Positions 11,453-22,732 of a DNA stretch of 64,000 bases are shown here, in pieces. Within the stretch, counting starts at the first letter, position 1. Every line of letters begins with the position of its first letter. Origin of the DNA: Myxocyprinus asiaticus (lineage: Eukaryota; Chordata; Actinopteri; Cypriniformes; Catostomidae); the NCBI RefSeq assembly GCF_019703515.2, contig NC_059388.1, positions 2,961,479-3,025,478 of the forward strand, read 5' to 3'. The position numbers and the translations under genes were made by a program. The notes below the pieces were generated by a model that was given only the letters and a program-made list of their open reading frames with translations, was not told the DNA's origin and did no database searches.

Positions 11453-12190
11453 TGTATTTTTAGGCTCATTAGATTATCACGCTGTTAGCTTAGCAACATG
11501 CTAAAGTCAGAATGAGTTGAGAGAAATATACTCACTATAAATATCCTCCTGTTTCATTCAATACTGAGAAGTATCAGTAAAAACAGTTCAATGTTTAAAT
11601 GGAATATTTTATCCAGTATTTGTCTGTGTTATGTATTTTTAGGCTCATTTGAGTATTACCAAAGTCCCTTTCAAGTCAGTCCATTCAGGCCATCTTGGGA
11701 ACGCTTCCAGCTATTTACAAGCAGCATAAAAGTACAGCTAATATCTACTTAAATGGGGAAATCTCCAAAACTGTTGGTCAAGATTACGATCAAAGAACAT
11801 TATTTAAATTAGCAGTGAAATCGGACAACAGTTGTATGAAAAACTGTGCTGCTTTAGCTCAGATCATGCTAAAAAATTATATTTTTCAGGCTGGTCCAAC
11901 TAATGTGCATGCCCTTTCTCAAGTTAACTGACAGGTGATGTCTGTATCTGAAAGGTGATTGGCTCTTTAACCTGTAAGGCGGGGATTCCTTTGCCACATT
12001 TTAATAAAAGTGCTCTGTCTCAGGCGAAATGGTATCATGTTATTAGCTTAGCAATATGCTGAGGTCAACATAAGTCAAGAAAAATACTGACTAAATATAC
12101 TTGTATTTCATTCAATTATGTGTCCAATCTAATTAAAAGTGCACTATTTTACCAAATATTTGTGTACACCGTTCAGTTAGGATGCTGCCT
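11453..12190. repeat. Diverged local repeat units with ttagcttagcaacatgctaa
   Basis: Two diverged units (about 11470-11640 and 12027-12190) share a ttagcttagcaacatgct-like core followed by a tactgactaaatata-like block and ttcattcaat. A third core is at 14063. The string tgtatttttaggctcatt also occurs twice, near 11453 and 11633. Family identity unknown. Confidence 0.5.
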
Positions 12191-12234
12191 GTATAGACAG
12201 TAGATACCAAGGCAGCTGACTAGGTTTTGGAATA
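12172..12234 (-). repeat. Dispersed cyprinid repeat fragment (tgctgcc family)
   Basis: Reverse-oriented fragment. The blocks gttaggatgctgcc and ggcagctgactaggttttgg match, inverted, the ordered blocks of the copy at 2971. Confidence 0.5.
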
Positions 12235-12446
12235 GATTTATAACGCATCAAATGTGCATGTAATAAATTCTTTAGAGTTTGACCTTTTCACTTCAACTCC
12301 CTCTTTATCCATTATAATGGAGCAAAGCAGAAAGAGCTTGTTTAATGTTCTGTCAAGCCATGATCTCATTGGCCTGCTTAAAAGGATACATATCCATAAC
12401 ACAATATTTTCAGTCCTGCTAAAAACAAACAAACAAACAAAAAAAC

Positions 12447-12610
12447 AGCTTAAACCAGCCTAAGCATATTTTAGACTACTCAGGCTAGTCAGTTGGCTGG
12501 TTTTAGAGGGGTTTTGGGCACTTTTCAGCTGGTCAGACTGGTTGAACCAACTAAGACCAGCAAACCACCCTAGGCTAGTTTTTTTTTTTTTTTTTTTTTT
12601 TTTTAAGCAG
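12447..12610. repeat. Short CCAGC/GCTGG-rich fish repeat with long T tract
   Basis: Contains repeated aaaccagcct, gctggtttta and agctggtcag blocks typical of a palindromic cyprinid MITE, ending in 26 consecutive T (12579-12604). Confidence 0.6.
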
Positions 12611-13025
12611 GGAGGAAGGCCTCTGTCCATCAGCTCTAGCCAAATTATCCTTTAATGCACTTTACCATGCTTTTTACATCAGACACCATATACAGTAGCT
12701 TCAGTCTTTTACCTTCTCATTCACAGATAGTTTAATGGAAGAGTTCTTGCTATAATCAAGTTGGAGATGTTTTCTGTATCCCTGAGAGGTTTCTCTTCCC
12801 ATCTGTGTGATTTGCTGTTCTGTTTATTTTAAGTCTTTTCCCATAATGATGGAAACATTAGATTAGCCATCATGTTGCTTAAGTGTCTCGCAGAGGAGGC
12901 GACTTTCTCATGCTTCCATCTGCAAAATGAGCTGTTGAGCGGCAGGCCTGTGGGTTTATTCTCCGACCTGATTGTTTTCACACATCTCTTGGACACTGTA
13001 GGGTGTCCAACTCTTTCATTTTGTC
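12611..13025. other. Intron, nothing recognised
   Basis: No repeat end, exon or RNA gene seen. Confidence 0.35.
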
Positions 13026-13172
13026 ACTCTGGCTCTGTCCCAAAACCATGAGAGCTGCCCACTCAGGCAGCATTTTTAGGCATCACAGGCATGCTGCTGA
13101 CATGAAGGTAGTTCCAAAAAGTAGGCAACACCAATTATGCTGCCTTTTAAGAGACCATATTTTGTCCAAAAT
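13026..13172 (+). repeat. Dispersed cyprinid repeat copy (tgctgcc family)
   Basis: Shares gtcccaaaaccatgag, gcagcatttttaggcatca, gttccaaaaagtaggcaaca and attatgctgcctttta blocks, in the same order, with 2971-3131. Confidence 0.6.
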
Positions 13173-13243
13173 GTTAAGGCTATGTTTGGAATTAATGTAA
13201 GACTTTGTTTTGGTAAATGTTGTAGGTCATCCAGGTATTCATG

Positions 13244-14028
13244 TAGGGCTGGGAAAAGTAGATTTTCCGATTAATCGTGATCTTCATTTGAACGATCCCA
13301 CTATCGATTCTCAATGTCACATGATCTTTTTTTGTTTTTTTGTTTTTACTCTATGCTTGCGGAGTTGCGGTAAAACAGATTTGCGCATAAACGGTGAAAA
13401 TACCATTCTTGGTGAGGTATTAATGTAAACACCTATCACTTTAGTCATATATGTCTAACATGAACTTAAGAAGCAGGACAAAAAAGTGTATTTGTATCAA
13501 AAATATTGGACTTTAAGTGCAAATGGATCCTAATAGACCTGCCACTGTCTAGTATGTCATAATTCAAACAGCAATAAGAAAGTCACTTACTGCTCTTGGC
13601 TGAATAACTTAACTGTACTGTATAATCATACAGTGAAGACCAGTAATTTAAGTAGTTTTATGTTACATTTTATTACTTTTTTTCAATTTCAGAATTTTTC
13701 TGGAAATGTACATGATACTGCTTTTAAACAGCACTGTTTTCTTCATTTGTATCTTTGTTCTATTGTTTTTATTTGTTCTATTGCTTGTAATTTCTTCTTT
13801 GAACTTACTATATACTGACTGTTTACTTCTCTTGAATAATTACTTTACTTTAAAGCAATGTTTACACAATGTAGTCAGTATTTGTCATCGAAATTGGTAT
13901 CCAGAATCGTCAAATTGCTTTCATATGTAAACAAAATTGACTTTATAATTGAAATATACCCAAATAAATCAGAATCTAATCGAGAGCTTGTGAATCGGAT
14001 TGGGAAATCTGTATCGATACCAGCCCTA
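13244..14028 (+). mobile_element. hAT MITE, TAGGGCTGG family with imperfect 8-bp target duplication
   Basis: Left end tagggctgggaaaag and right end gataccagccct(a) are inverted, with an inner block gattaatcgtgatcttca. Flanks tattcatg and atttcatg agree at 6 of 8 positions. A reverse-oriented relative lies at 53933. No transposase ORF. Confidence 0.75.
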
Positions 14029-14155
14029 ATTTCATGGATACAGAAAATGATGAGTGTCAAATTGTTAGCTTAGCAACATGCTAACACCAGACTTAAATGA
14101 AATCAACTATGATGTTATTTGAATCCTGTGTGCTACCAGTGAGAAATAATATTTA

Positions 14156-14345
14156 CATTTATGCATTTGGCAGACACTTTTATCCAAAGCGACTTATAGT
14201 GCCCTGATTACAGGGACAATCCCCCTGGAACAACCTGGAGTTAAGTGCCTTGCTCAAGGACACAATGGTGGTGTCTGTGGGGATCGAACCAACAACCTTC
14301 TGCTTACCAGTTCAGTGCTTTAGTCCACTACACCACCACCACTCC
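14156..14345 (-). mobile_element. HAmo-type tRNA-derived SINE
   Basis: Read on the minus strand it starts ggagtggtggtggtgtagtgg. A box-A-like tagtggactaaagcac and a box-B-like ttggttcgatcccc follow (RNA polymerase III internal promoter), then ctcaaggacacaatgg-type body sequence (antisense) and a tail ending gcataaatg. A perfect 10-bp duplication ataatattta flanks it (14146-14155 and 14346-14355). The sequence matches what I know of the HAmo SINE of carps. The perfect duplication suggests a fairly recent insertion. Confidence 0.9.
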
Positions 14346-14690
14346 ATAATATTTATGTAATATTAATATACATAATTTTTGGCGCATGAGATTCAGTCAC
14401 TTTTGTGGTTCCATTTTTCAAATTCTTCCATGTAAATCTTAATTTTTGTACTAAACAGCTTTGACAGCAACGAGTGACAGCCATGCTGGCAAGCCCCGCC
14501 CACAGTGAAATCTCATTGGTCCAAAATGCTTTACATAGCTGTAGATTAAACATGAAATATTTTGCGATTGGCTGTTATTTTGTCATGTCACACAGCATTT
14601 TCACTAGTGTAGATAAACATATTGCTTCTCTGGGTTTATAGCTGATAGCAAGGTCTTTGGAGAGACTTATGTCCCTGCAGAACAAAAATG
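14346..14690. other. Intron, nothing recognised
   Basis: AT-rich sequence. No supported feature. Confidence 0.35.
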
Positions 14691-14729
14691 GGCTTTTCCC
14701 AATCAGTGGGTGTTTTCAAACCATAGAGA

Positions 14730-14880
14730 TTCCCTACTTTCATTGGGTAGTTCAGAAACGCTCATCTTGGTTTGGAAACGCCCACTAATTACTACATTGA
14801 GATTCCCTACTTTCATTGAATAGTTTAGGAATACTCATCCCGGTTTGAAAATGCCCACAGATTTGAAAACACCCATTATT
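14730..14880 (+). repeat. Tandem duplication, two units of about 70-75 bp
   Basis: The block gagattccctactttcattg, a cagaaacgctcat-like block and a ggtttggaaacgcccac-like block occur twice in order, starting near 14728 and 14799. Confidence 0.7.
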
Positions 14881-15084
14881 GTTCCACAGAGACCTATAAT
14901 TGTCTTTGGATGTGAGCGTTCTTGTAGGAAAAGCAAAAAAGAGACTAAGTACAACCTTTCATGTTTTGTAGTGTCTAATTTGCATTTTTTCTGTACATTT
15001 TATAGCCTGTGAAAATAAAACACTGATGAACATAACATAACATGACATTTATTACACTGATGTTTTTACAAGTGTTAACGTTAA

Positions 15085-15424
15085 AGCTGAAGTATGTAAC
15101 TTTTTCAGTGTTAAATACTTTTTTCTAGCCCAGCTTAATATGCAGAGTCAACTATAAGTAAGCCATTAATAGGTACATTTTCTTGAAAATGGTAAAAACT
15201 GTGTTTCTGTGGCATTATAAAAATTCCTGTGTTTGTTTTGATAGACCTGCTTAGACCCCACCCAACAACGTTACTCAACCAATGCTAGAGTTGGTGGCGG
15301 GACTATCTGACTGTTTGAACAACTGCAGATGAGGGGCATATTCGGAAAGCTGTTTTGAAAACATTGTTAATTTTTGCAATTCCATTCGGTGGTGCAAGTG
15401 TCCCAGAAATGACATACTTTAGCT
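15085..15424. mobile_element. TTAA-flanked MITE, AGCTGAAGTATGTAA family
   Basis: Left end agctgaagtatgtaac and right end acatactttagct are inverted repeats. TTAA flanks both ends (15081-15084 and 15425-15428). The interior includes acaacgttactcaaccaat. No ORF. Confidence 0.75.
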
Positions 15425-15447
15425 TTAAAGCAATAGGCTTAAAAACT

Positions 15448-15638
15448 AAAAATTCTATTTACTCACCTTCACATTGTTAGAATCCCGTATGACTTACTTT
15501 CTCCTGTGGAACACAAAAGGTAATTTTTTAGGAATATCCTTGCGAATGGAGACTGGGTCCGTGGAGCCCCAAAATAACAAATTAAAAGTAAATGTACACA
15601 ACATAATTTTTATTTTTGCATGAACTGTTCCTTTAACA
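15448..15638. repeat. MITE copy, GGGATAGTTCACCC family, diverged
   Basis: Contains ttactcaccttcacattg, gacttactttctcctgtgga and a final tgaactgttcctttaac, the same block order as the copy starting at 31996. Confidence 0.55.
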
Positions 15639-15657
15639 ATGTTGACTGGTTATAAAC

Positions 15658-16407
15658 CAGCCTGATCTCATTAAAATTATATGACTGTGGTGACATTTTT
15701 GCAAAATGATATTACATGGTTCATTACATGTATCACAACAGTTCCGAGGTGAAATGTCCACTATGTGGCGCTAAAAGCGAGTTAAATATTCTCCCAAACA
15801 GATGAGATTTTTAAGGTTAATGCTTTATCAAGTTTTAAATCAACAAAACCTAACTCCCTAGCTTAAACTTAAACCTAAATCGAACCTAAAGCAAACGTGA
15901 GATGAATAATACAAATGCTGAAGCAACCTAGTTATTTTGTGGTGTTTCTATGACACTTTTGGCTCACGAAATAAGGCTGGTTGAAAATTTTGTTTTAGAA
16001 ATGGTGCAACCCTCATTTGAAGTGGATAAACAACAACAACAAAAATCATTTAAACATAAACAATTATAGCACTATAATACAGTACAATTTGGAATTCCCC
16101 AAATGCAGTTGGTTACTTTATGTAATACAAATGTGAAAATGCATCACCTTACAAGACATGCGCTAAAGTAAAAGTCTTCTAATTTCATAAGATAGCATTG
16201 TATGAGAAACAGAGCGAAAGAAAGTGTTTATGAATTTATAATCTGTCGTTTTCCTGGTAATTTGTGTGAAAGTGAATAAAAGTCATTGTTGTTGTAGCCT
16301 CTAATGTTCATTTCACCAGGAAACTGCCACAACATGTACAACAAGGCACATAAAAATTATTTTGCAAAAATGTAGGTATAGTAACGTGATTCCACGAGAC
16401 TAGGTTG
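15658..16407. mobile_element. MITE family X (cagcctgatctcat), complete copy
   Basis: The outer arms are inverted: left cagcctgatctcat with catttttgcaaaatgat, right attttgcaaaaatgtaggta with cgagactaggttg. The interior contains taactccctagcttaaac and gctgaagcaacctag. Other copies are 33775-36030 (split) and 49860-50160 (left half). Confidence 0.65.
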
Positions 16408-17639
16408 TAATAAACTGTGAATCACCTGATACCTACCTGAAACTACTAGACAAAACAAAAATCTATTCAAATTTAGGCTGATAACAATGCTAGCATGATA
16501 GATTAATTTTCTGTACTTTCAGCAGTAGAGAAAATGTGTGGAGATCAGACGTAAGCAATCATACACATTACGAGGCAAGAGTCACATCTTGTTATCCTCT
16601 CAAGTTATAATCATATCAAATTGGCACATATGGTCATGAGTTTAAATGCCAGAAATCCCAAAGGCATTCGCTGACTTGAGGTCAGGTTAAGGGTGTGGCA
16701 GGGAATTCTGGGAGTGACTGTGAACTGTAAATTCACATGTGATCTTCAAAACCCTGGGTGGGTGTGTTTACCCCGGCCTTCATATTGGAATCTGCTCCCG
16801 ATTCCGGTTACATGCTTTCAAGTGTGATGTCTGATTGAGATGCACATTTGAGTGTTTTTGATTGGCTGCCCATGGAATGACTTGCATACCTGATTTTTAT
16901 CCTTGTGGGTAAGGGTCTGATTTTAGAAAAAAAAATGTAGCCCTGTATAAGTCAAAATGATAGTTTGATGATTTTAAATGGCTTTGTACAGACATTGAAC
17001 TGCTCCTAACATAAATCTGTTTTGGCAATAACACATTTTGAGAGATAAAAATCAATATGCCTCTGTGATGGCTTTCAGGAAGCATGTAACCACACTGTAT
17101 TCACATGCTGGTAGGCTGGCCAGAGTCTCAACACAGAATTTGCATATGTTTGCATTGGTTATTTCCTGCATCACAGGCAGATTTAATGTTGAATGCAATA
17201 GCCTTCTAACAGAGATTGTGACCGGTGGTACTTAGCTGTTAGGGAAGCAGTGAGGAGTGAGTCATCATCGCTCACATGCTGATCGCCATAGCCCAGTCTC
17301 TCTTTCTCTCTGTCACACACAGACAAACAATTGCTATGTTCGGAAAAGCATACAAACATGCTACTTTTACTATTGCTTTCAGTATACACTGTGCACCGTA
17401 TGCAGATTTTCTGTATGTATGTAGTACCCGGATGACCAACTACAGTACATTTGGCAAAATGTGTAGTACACCACAGAGCACACTGCACTGAAAACTGTAT
17501 CTAGCCACGATTTTTAATACTTAACACAATTTGATCAAACTTAGACATTTTAACACAAAAATGATGGAAAAATGGAAAACAACAATATTTATTTCCTAGA
17601 TGGAAGCCACTCACTGAATTAAAGATGCAACTTGAATGA
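16408..17639. other. Intron, nothing recognised
   Basis: AT-rich intron. The last ~250 bp carry agtacac and tacactgtgcac-like blocks that resemble degenerate relatives of the adjacent minisatellite. No exon found. Confidence 0.4.
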
Positions 17640-19897
17640 ATCATAGGCAATATACAGTGTATACTGTGCGGTATTAGGTAAGTAGTATTTTATGTAAAAA
17701 AATCGTAGGCAGTATACAGTGTTTTCTGCGCAGTATTCAGAAAGTAGTTTGCTAGTATTTTCAAGTTTTAAAACCATAGGCTATATACAGTGTATGTTGT
17801 TAGCTAGTATTACATGTTTTAAAATCGTAGGCAGTATACTGCGCAGTATTCAGTAAGTTGTTAGCAAGTATTTCATGTTTAAAAATCGTAGGCAATATAC
17901 AGTGTATACTGCGCAGTATTCAGTAAGTAGTTAGCTAGTATTTTTGTGTTTTAAAATCGTAGACAATATACAGTGCAGTATTCAGTAAGTAGTTAGCTAG
18001 TATTTTTGTGTTTTAAAATCGTAGACAATATACAGTGCAGTATTCAGTAAGTAGTTATCTAGAATGTTCATGTTTTAAAATCGTAGGCAGTATACAGTGT
18101 ATGTTGTTAGCAAGTATTAAATGTTTTTAAATTGTAGGCAGTATACTGTGCAGTATTCAGTAAGTTGTTAGCAAGTATTTCATGTTTTAAAATCGTAGGC
18201 AGTATAAGGAATGGTATTCAGTAAGTAGTTAGCTAGTATTTTGGGGTTTTAAAATCGTAGTCAGTATACAGTGTATGTTGTTAGCTAGTATTACGTGTTT
18301 TTAAATTGTAGGCAGTATACTGTGCAGTATTCAGTAAGTTGTTAGCAAGTTTTTCACGTTTAAAAATCTTAGACAGTATACAGTTTATACTGCGCAGTAT
18401 TCAGTTAGTAGTTAGCTAGTATTTTCGTATTTTAAAATCGTAGGCAGTATGCAGCGTATACTGCACAGTATTCAGTAAGTAGTTGGCTAGTATGTTCATG
18501 TTTTAAAATAGTAGGCAGTATACTGCGCAGTATTCAGTAAGTAGTTAGCTAGTATTTTTGTATTTTAAAATTGTAGGCAATATACAGTGTAGTATTCGGT
18601 AAGTAGTTAGCTAGTATGTTCGTGTTTTAAAACCGTAGGCAGTATACAGCGTATACTGCGCAGTATTCAGTAAGTAGTTGGCTAGTATTTTCGTGTTTTA
18701 AAATAGTAGGCAGTATACTGCACAGTATTCAGCAAATAGGTAGCTAATATTTCATGTTTAAAAACCTTAGGTACTCAGTAAACAGTGTAAACTGTGTGGT
18801 ATTTAGTAAATAGTTAGCTAGTATTTCATGTATAAAAATCGTAGGCAGTATACAGTGTATACTGTGCAGTATTCGGTAAGAAGTAAGCTAGTATTCCATG
18901 TATAAAAATCATAGGCAGTATACAGTGTATACCGTGCGGTATTTGGTAAGTAGTTACAGTAGCTAGTATTACATGTTTTCAAATTGTAGACAGTATACTG
19001 TGTATGTTGTTAGCTAGTATTACATGTTTTAAAATCTTAGGCTGTATACTGCGCAGTATTTAGTAAGTAGTTAGCTAGTATTTTGTGTTTAAAAATCGTT
19101 GTCATTCAGTATACAGTGTAAACTGTGTGGTGTTTGATGGTTAGCTAGGATTACATGTTTCAAAATTGTAGGCAGTATACTGTGTGGTATTCGGTAAATA
19201 GTTAGCTAGTTTTTCATGTATAAAAATCGTAGGCAGTGTACAGTGTATGTTAGCTAGTATTACATTTGTAGGCTGTATGCTGTGCAGTATTTAGTAAGTA
19301 GTTATCTAGTATTGTGTGTTTAAAAATCATAGGCACTGAATTTACAGTGTTAACTGTGTGGTATTCAGTAAATAGTTGGCTAGGATTACATGTTTCAAAA
19401 TCGTAGGCAGTATACTGTGTGGTATTCAGTAAGTAGTTAGCTAGTATTTCATGTATAAAAACGTAGGCAGTATAGAGTGTATACTGTTTGGTAAGTAGTT
19501 ACAGTAGCTAGTATTACGTTTTAAAATTGTAGGCAGTATACATTGTATGTTGATAGCTAGTATTACATGTTTTAAAATCGTAGGTTGTATACTTTGCAGT
19601 ATTTAGTCATTTGTTAGCTAATATTTTGTGTTTGAAAATCGTAGGCACTCAGTATACAGTGTAAACTGTTCGGTATTCTGTAAATAGTTATCTAGGATTA
19701 CATGTTTTAAAATTGTAGGCAGTATACTGCACAGTATTTTGTAAGTAGTTAGCTAGTATTTTGTGTTTAAAAATCGTAGGCAATATACAGTGTATACTGT
19801 GCGGTATTTGGTAAGTAGTTAGCTAGTATTTTATTTTAATAAAACGTAGGCAGTATACAATGTATACCGTGCAGCATTCAGTTAGCAGTAAGCTATT
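17640..19897. repeat. Intronic minisatellite, ~34 copies of a ~62-75 bp monomer
   Basis: Tandem array with a consensus order: ttttaaaatcgtaggcagta, tacagtgtatactgcgcagt, attcagtaagtagttagcta, then gtatttcatg. Monomers vary. Some lack the tgtatactgcg block, others replace it with tgttgttagctagtattac, and a few carry an extra cactcag. Divergence between units is clear, so the array is not newly amplified. It contains two nested palindromes per long monomer (agtatacaNtgtatact and atactgcgcagtat). Length about 2.26 kb, entirely within the gramd4 intron. Confidence 0.93.
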
Positions 19898-21329
19898 TTT
19901 CCATTCTGAATATCAGTCACATGTAAAGTCATAGGTCTGGTCAGATATCTTGCCTGATTGCTCTCAGATAATCAGGTTGTATCTGTGTAATTTAGACTGC
20001 GTCTTCACAGCAATACATTTTGATTCATGCACAAATGAGTTTTTAAAGGCCGGAGGTAATGAAATAAATTTTTCACTGTTGAGCACAAGCAGGAGTTAGA
20101 TTGACTCTGAATAGTGCGTTTATGAGAGCCGGTCGCCTGCGGTCACACCCCCTACAGGAAGCTCTTTGTCTCTAACCCTCCCTCGTGCTGTGCCGATGAC
20201 TCTTTTGACTTCTCTGTTTCTTTTGACTACTCAGTGTTGCTTTGTGTAGAATGAGGTGCAAGACACAGATGGTCGATGAAAATTCACATGTAAACACTCT
20301 TGCCAATCAAAGCTGGCAGAACGTGCTATTTACATTATGAATCAAAGCCCTCCTAGTTTTTGCTGCCTTGTGGCTGTGTTTGCTTTTTGCTATATTGTGG
20401 TTCTTTGCTTAAAAATGAATGAGAACATTTTCTCCAGGACTCTCAGCTGCACTTTCTCTGCTGCACACATCCTTAATTTGCTCTCATATTTCCCCTTTTT
20501 GTTTTCCCTTTTGCTTATGTTTGCGTCTTACCAGCTTGGATTTTAACATGCCATAAATTGCTAGGCGCATGCAGCATGCTATCGTCAAATGTTTGCTGCA
20601 GTGTGTGTCTGAGACCGAGCATGTGCATGTGTGTCAGAGAGAGAGAGCATGTCAGTCGCATTGTCCTCTTAAAGAGACACCTCTGCTTTTAGACTGTCTC
20701 TTTCTGCAGTGCCACCCTCTCCTAATCTCTCACTCACCTACTTTCTCTGGCTCTCTCTCACTGCGGTTAGGCTTTCTGTGGATCTTGTGTCTTTCGGCCT
20801 GTGTGTGTGGCGAGATGGAGTCAGGGGTGCATGTTGTGAGTCAGAATTTTACAGTCCATGCTCAGCACTGACGTTGGCCTCCAGACTGACGTTCATATTT
20901 GTGTAGCAAACTAAAACAGGAGGACAACAGCATACAGAGGACTGGCATTTTGTAAGTCACTTCTCTGAGATGAGTGTGTGTGTGTGTTTGTGTTTGTGTG
21001 TGTCTTTGTTTGGGGATGCGTTGTCTCGCATAACCAGGTCTGGTCGACATTGCAGCCTTTACTGGCTAGGAACCAATCAATTGGACAGGAAGGGACCATC
21101 TGAGTAAAGTGACCAACCACAGATCATTTTGTTTTTATGCAGCATTTAGGAGCATGTTGATCTGTAATCTACCACAATAATACTGTTGTGTAAAGGCAAA
21201 CGCAGCAACTACAAATTTTGTCAAAATTGAGTTACTTTCTAGTTTTTTGTGAGTGATATATATCAAAAGGGTTTGAGACTAAAGATTGTGTAATGCCTAT
21301 CCCTGTCTATAACAATTTTTTTTTTCTAG
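19898..21329. other. gramd4: Intron preceding the second exon
   Basis: No TE end recognised. A TG microsatellite at 20972-21005 and the T-rich polypyrimidine tract with tag acceptor at 21314-21329 are the visible features. Confidence 0.6.
20972..21005. repeat. Imperfect (TG)n microsatellite
   Basis: TG units interrupted by TTTG steps. Confidence 0.9.
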
Positions 21330-21444
21330 GCTGGTTCAGGGACTCTTAACCTTGCTGTCATGCAAGATCTGAGGAGCGAATCAGAACGTCTCAACGAGGT
21401 GAAAGGTCATTTGGAAATTGCCTTACTGGAGAAGCACTTCCTGC
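21330..21444 (+). CDS. gramd4: gramd4 internal exon (start of coiled-coil region)
   Basis: Next gramd4 coding exon. A T-rich tract and tag acceptor end at 21329, and a gtgagt donor starts at 21445. It reads in phase 0 from GCT, directly continuing the preceding exon (…QRDP then AGSGTLNLAVMQDL…), and carries the highly conserved helical segment LNEVKGHLEIALLEKHFL, the beginning of the predicted coiled coil of GRAMD4. It ends one base into a codon, as expected for the Gln/Arg codon that follows in the family. There are no stops in 38 codons. The GRAM domain and membrane segments lie in exons that were not found in this window. Confidence 0.94.
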
Positions 21445-21530
21445 GTGAGTATTCAAAGGATGTCTGCTGTCCTTCTTTTTATACTGTCTGTTTATGAATG
21501 TGAGGGGATGAAGGAAAAGTGGGTTGGGTG

Positions 21531-22650
21531 TAGGGCTGGGCAATATGGCCAAAATTATTATCACAGTGTTCTTTTTCATATAGTTCGATATCGATATTTA
21601 TCACAGTACACATTCACATTTGCACATTTTTCTGGATTTACAAGTTGGCAGAAGAAAATAAAAAAATAAATCCAAAACAGTCAAAATAGTCAACATCTCT
21701 AGGGCCCAGAGACAGGTGTCTGAGGGATCTTATATTAAATATTAAAATATTTTATAGAGTTTATCAATCAAGTACAGTTGGATATGAATGTTAATATACC
21801 ATCTGTCTGTTTTGAAGCATAATGACAGCATATAATTTTTACATTCAAATTATTTTATATTTTGTTACATTCAGATAGCAAGTATGGGGGCGTAGAAGCC
21901 CTTGTGACTGAGGAATGATACAATATGGGGGTTCAGGGGTATCCCCTGAGAGAACATTTAGAAAATGTAAAAGTCTGAAAGGACCATTTTTATATTTTCA
22001 TTAAAGTGTCAAAGACTAGACTACAAACTAGTAATTTTATTGTCTTTCCTTGTCATCCATGCCAGAGATAATGACATCTGATTATTTCTCAAAATTAGAA
22101 CAGAAATCTATTTGTTTATTATTAAAGGCTCATAACATGCTGATTAATAAATCAAAATTTAGAAGGAAAAGACGTTATGGTCTAAAGGCGCTCTGGAACC
22201 GTGTTAACTTATGTGGCGCCTCATTTCTTCTTGCATGCGGAGAAAAGATGCAACGCGTGCAGAGCGGGACAGGGCATAAGTGAAGCATGTTCAGTGCAAG
22301 AGAAAAAAATTCAAGAATACAGCGCAGAAAGACCAGATCTGCTGTACACAGCACTGTTGTTTTGTCGCGCTGCTCACTAGAGACGATGAGAGGGCACAAC
22401 CGCTGTCATGATATCTTGCTGTCTGGATGGAATCAATCCGGGGTCTGGATCCGGACTGCTGTATCCTAATCGTTAGCAAGGCAGCTAACGTTAGCAACTT
22501 CATACAGTCTGAGAAAGCCGAACTGCTTGTGTTTTTAGCGACACGCACCTGATCGTCTAGATATAGAACACAGGCTAAATATCGAAAATTACTCAAAAGC
22601 TTATCATCGATTTCGTGGATTTTTTTTATTGCGATAATACACAATATAGT
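21531..22650. mobile_element. hAT element, TAGGGCTGGGCAATATGG family, one end only
   Basis: Starts tagggctgggcaatatggcc only 86 bp downstream of the second gramd4 exon. The interior has gatatcgatatttatcac. The distal part ends near tattgcgataatacacaata, the usual subterminal block, but without the expected CCCAGCCCTA terminus. No transposase frame recognised. Confidence 0.65.
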
Positions 22651-22732
22651 AACAGTTATGACATGAAATGTCTGTTCACTTGCAATAGTATATCACTGAC
22701 AGCACCCATAGAGACTAACTATTAACTTATAT

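Larger units (their letters stand above)
1848..21329 (+). other. gramd4: gramd4 intron between the two exons (19.5 kb)
   Basis: GT-AG intron in phase 0. It is filled by hAT, Tc1, TTAA-MITE, L2, LTR and SINE copies and by the 17640-19897 minisatellite. Both exons join without any missing codon relative to the family, so no skipped exon is suspected here. Confidence 0.85.

Noticed and set aside
14282..14345. Possible tRNA gene on the minus strand
   Set aside because: tRNA-like head of the HAmo-type SINE, followed by the SINE body and flanked by a 10-bp duplication.
17640..19897. Possible CRISPR-like array
   Set aside because: Monomers are contiguous and diverged with no unique spacers between conserved repeats, and the context is vertebrate intron. 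It is a minisatellite.
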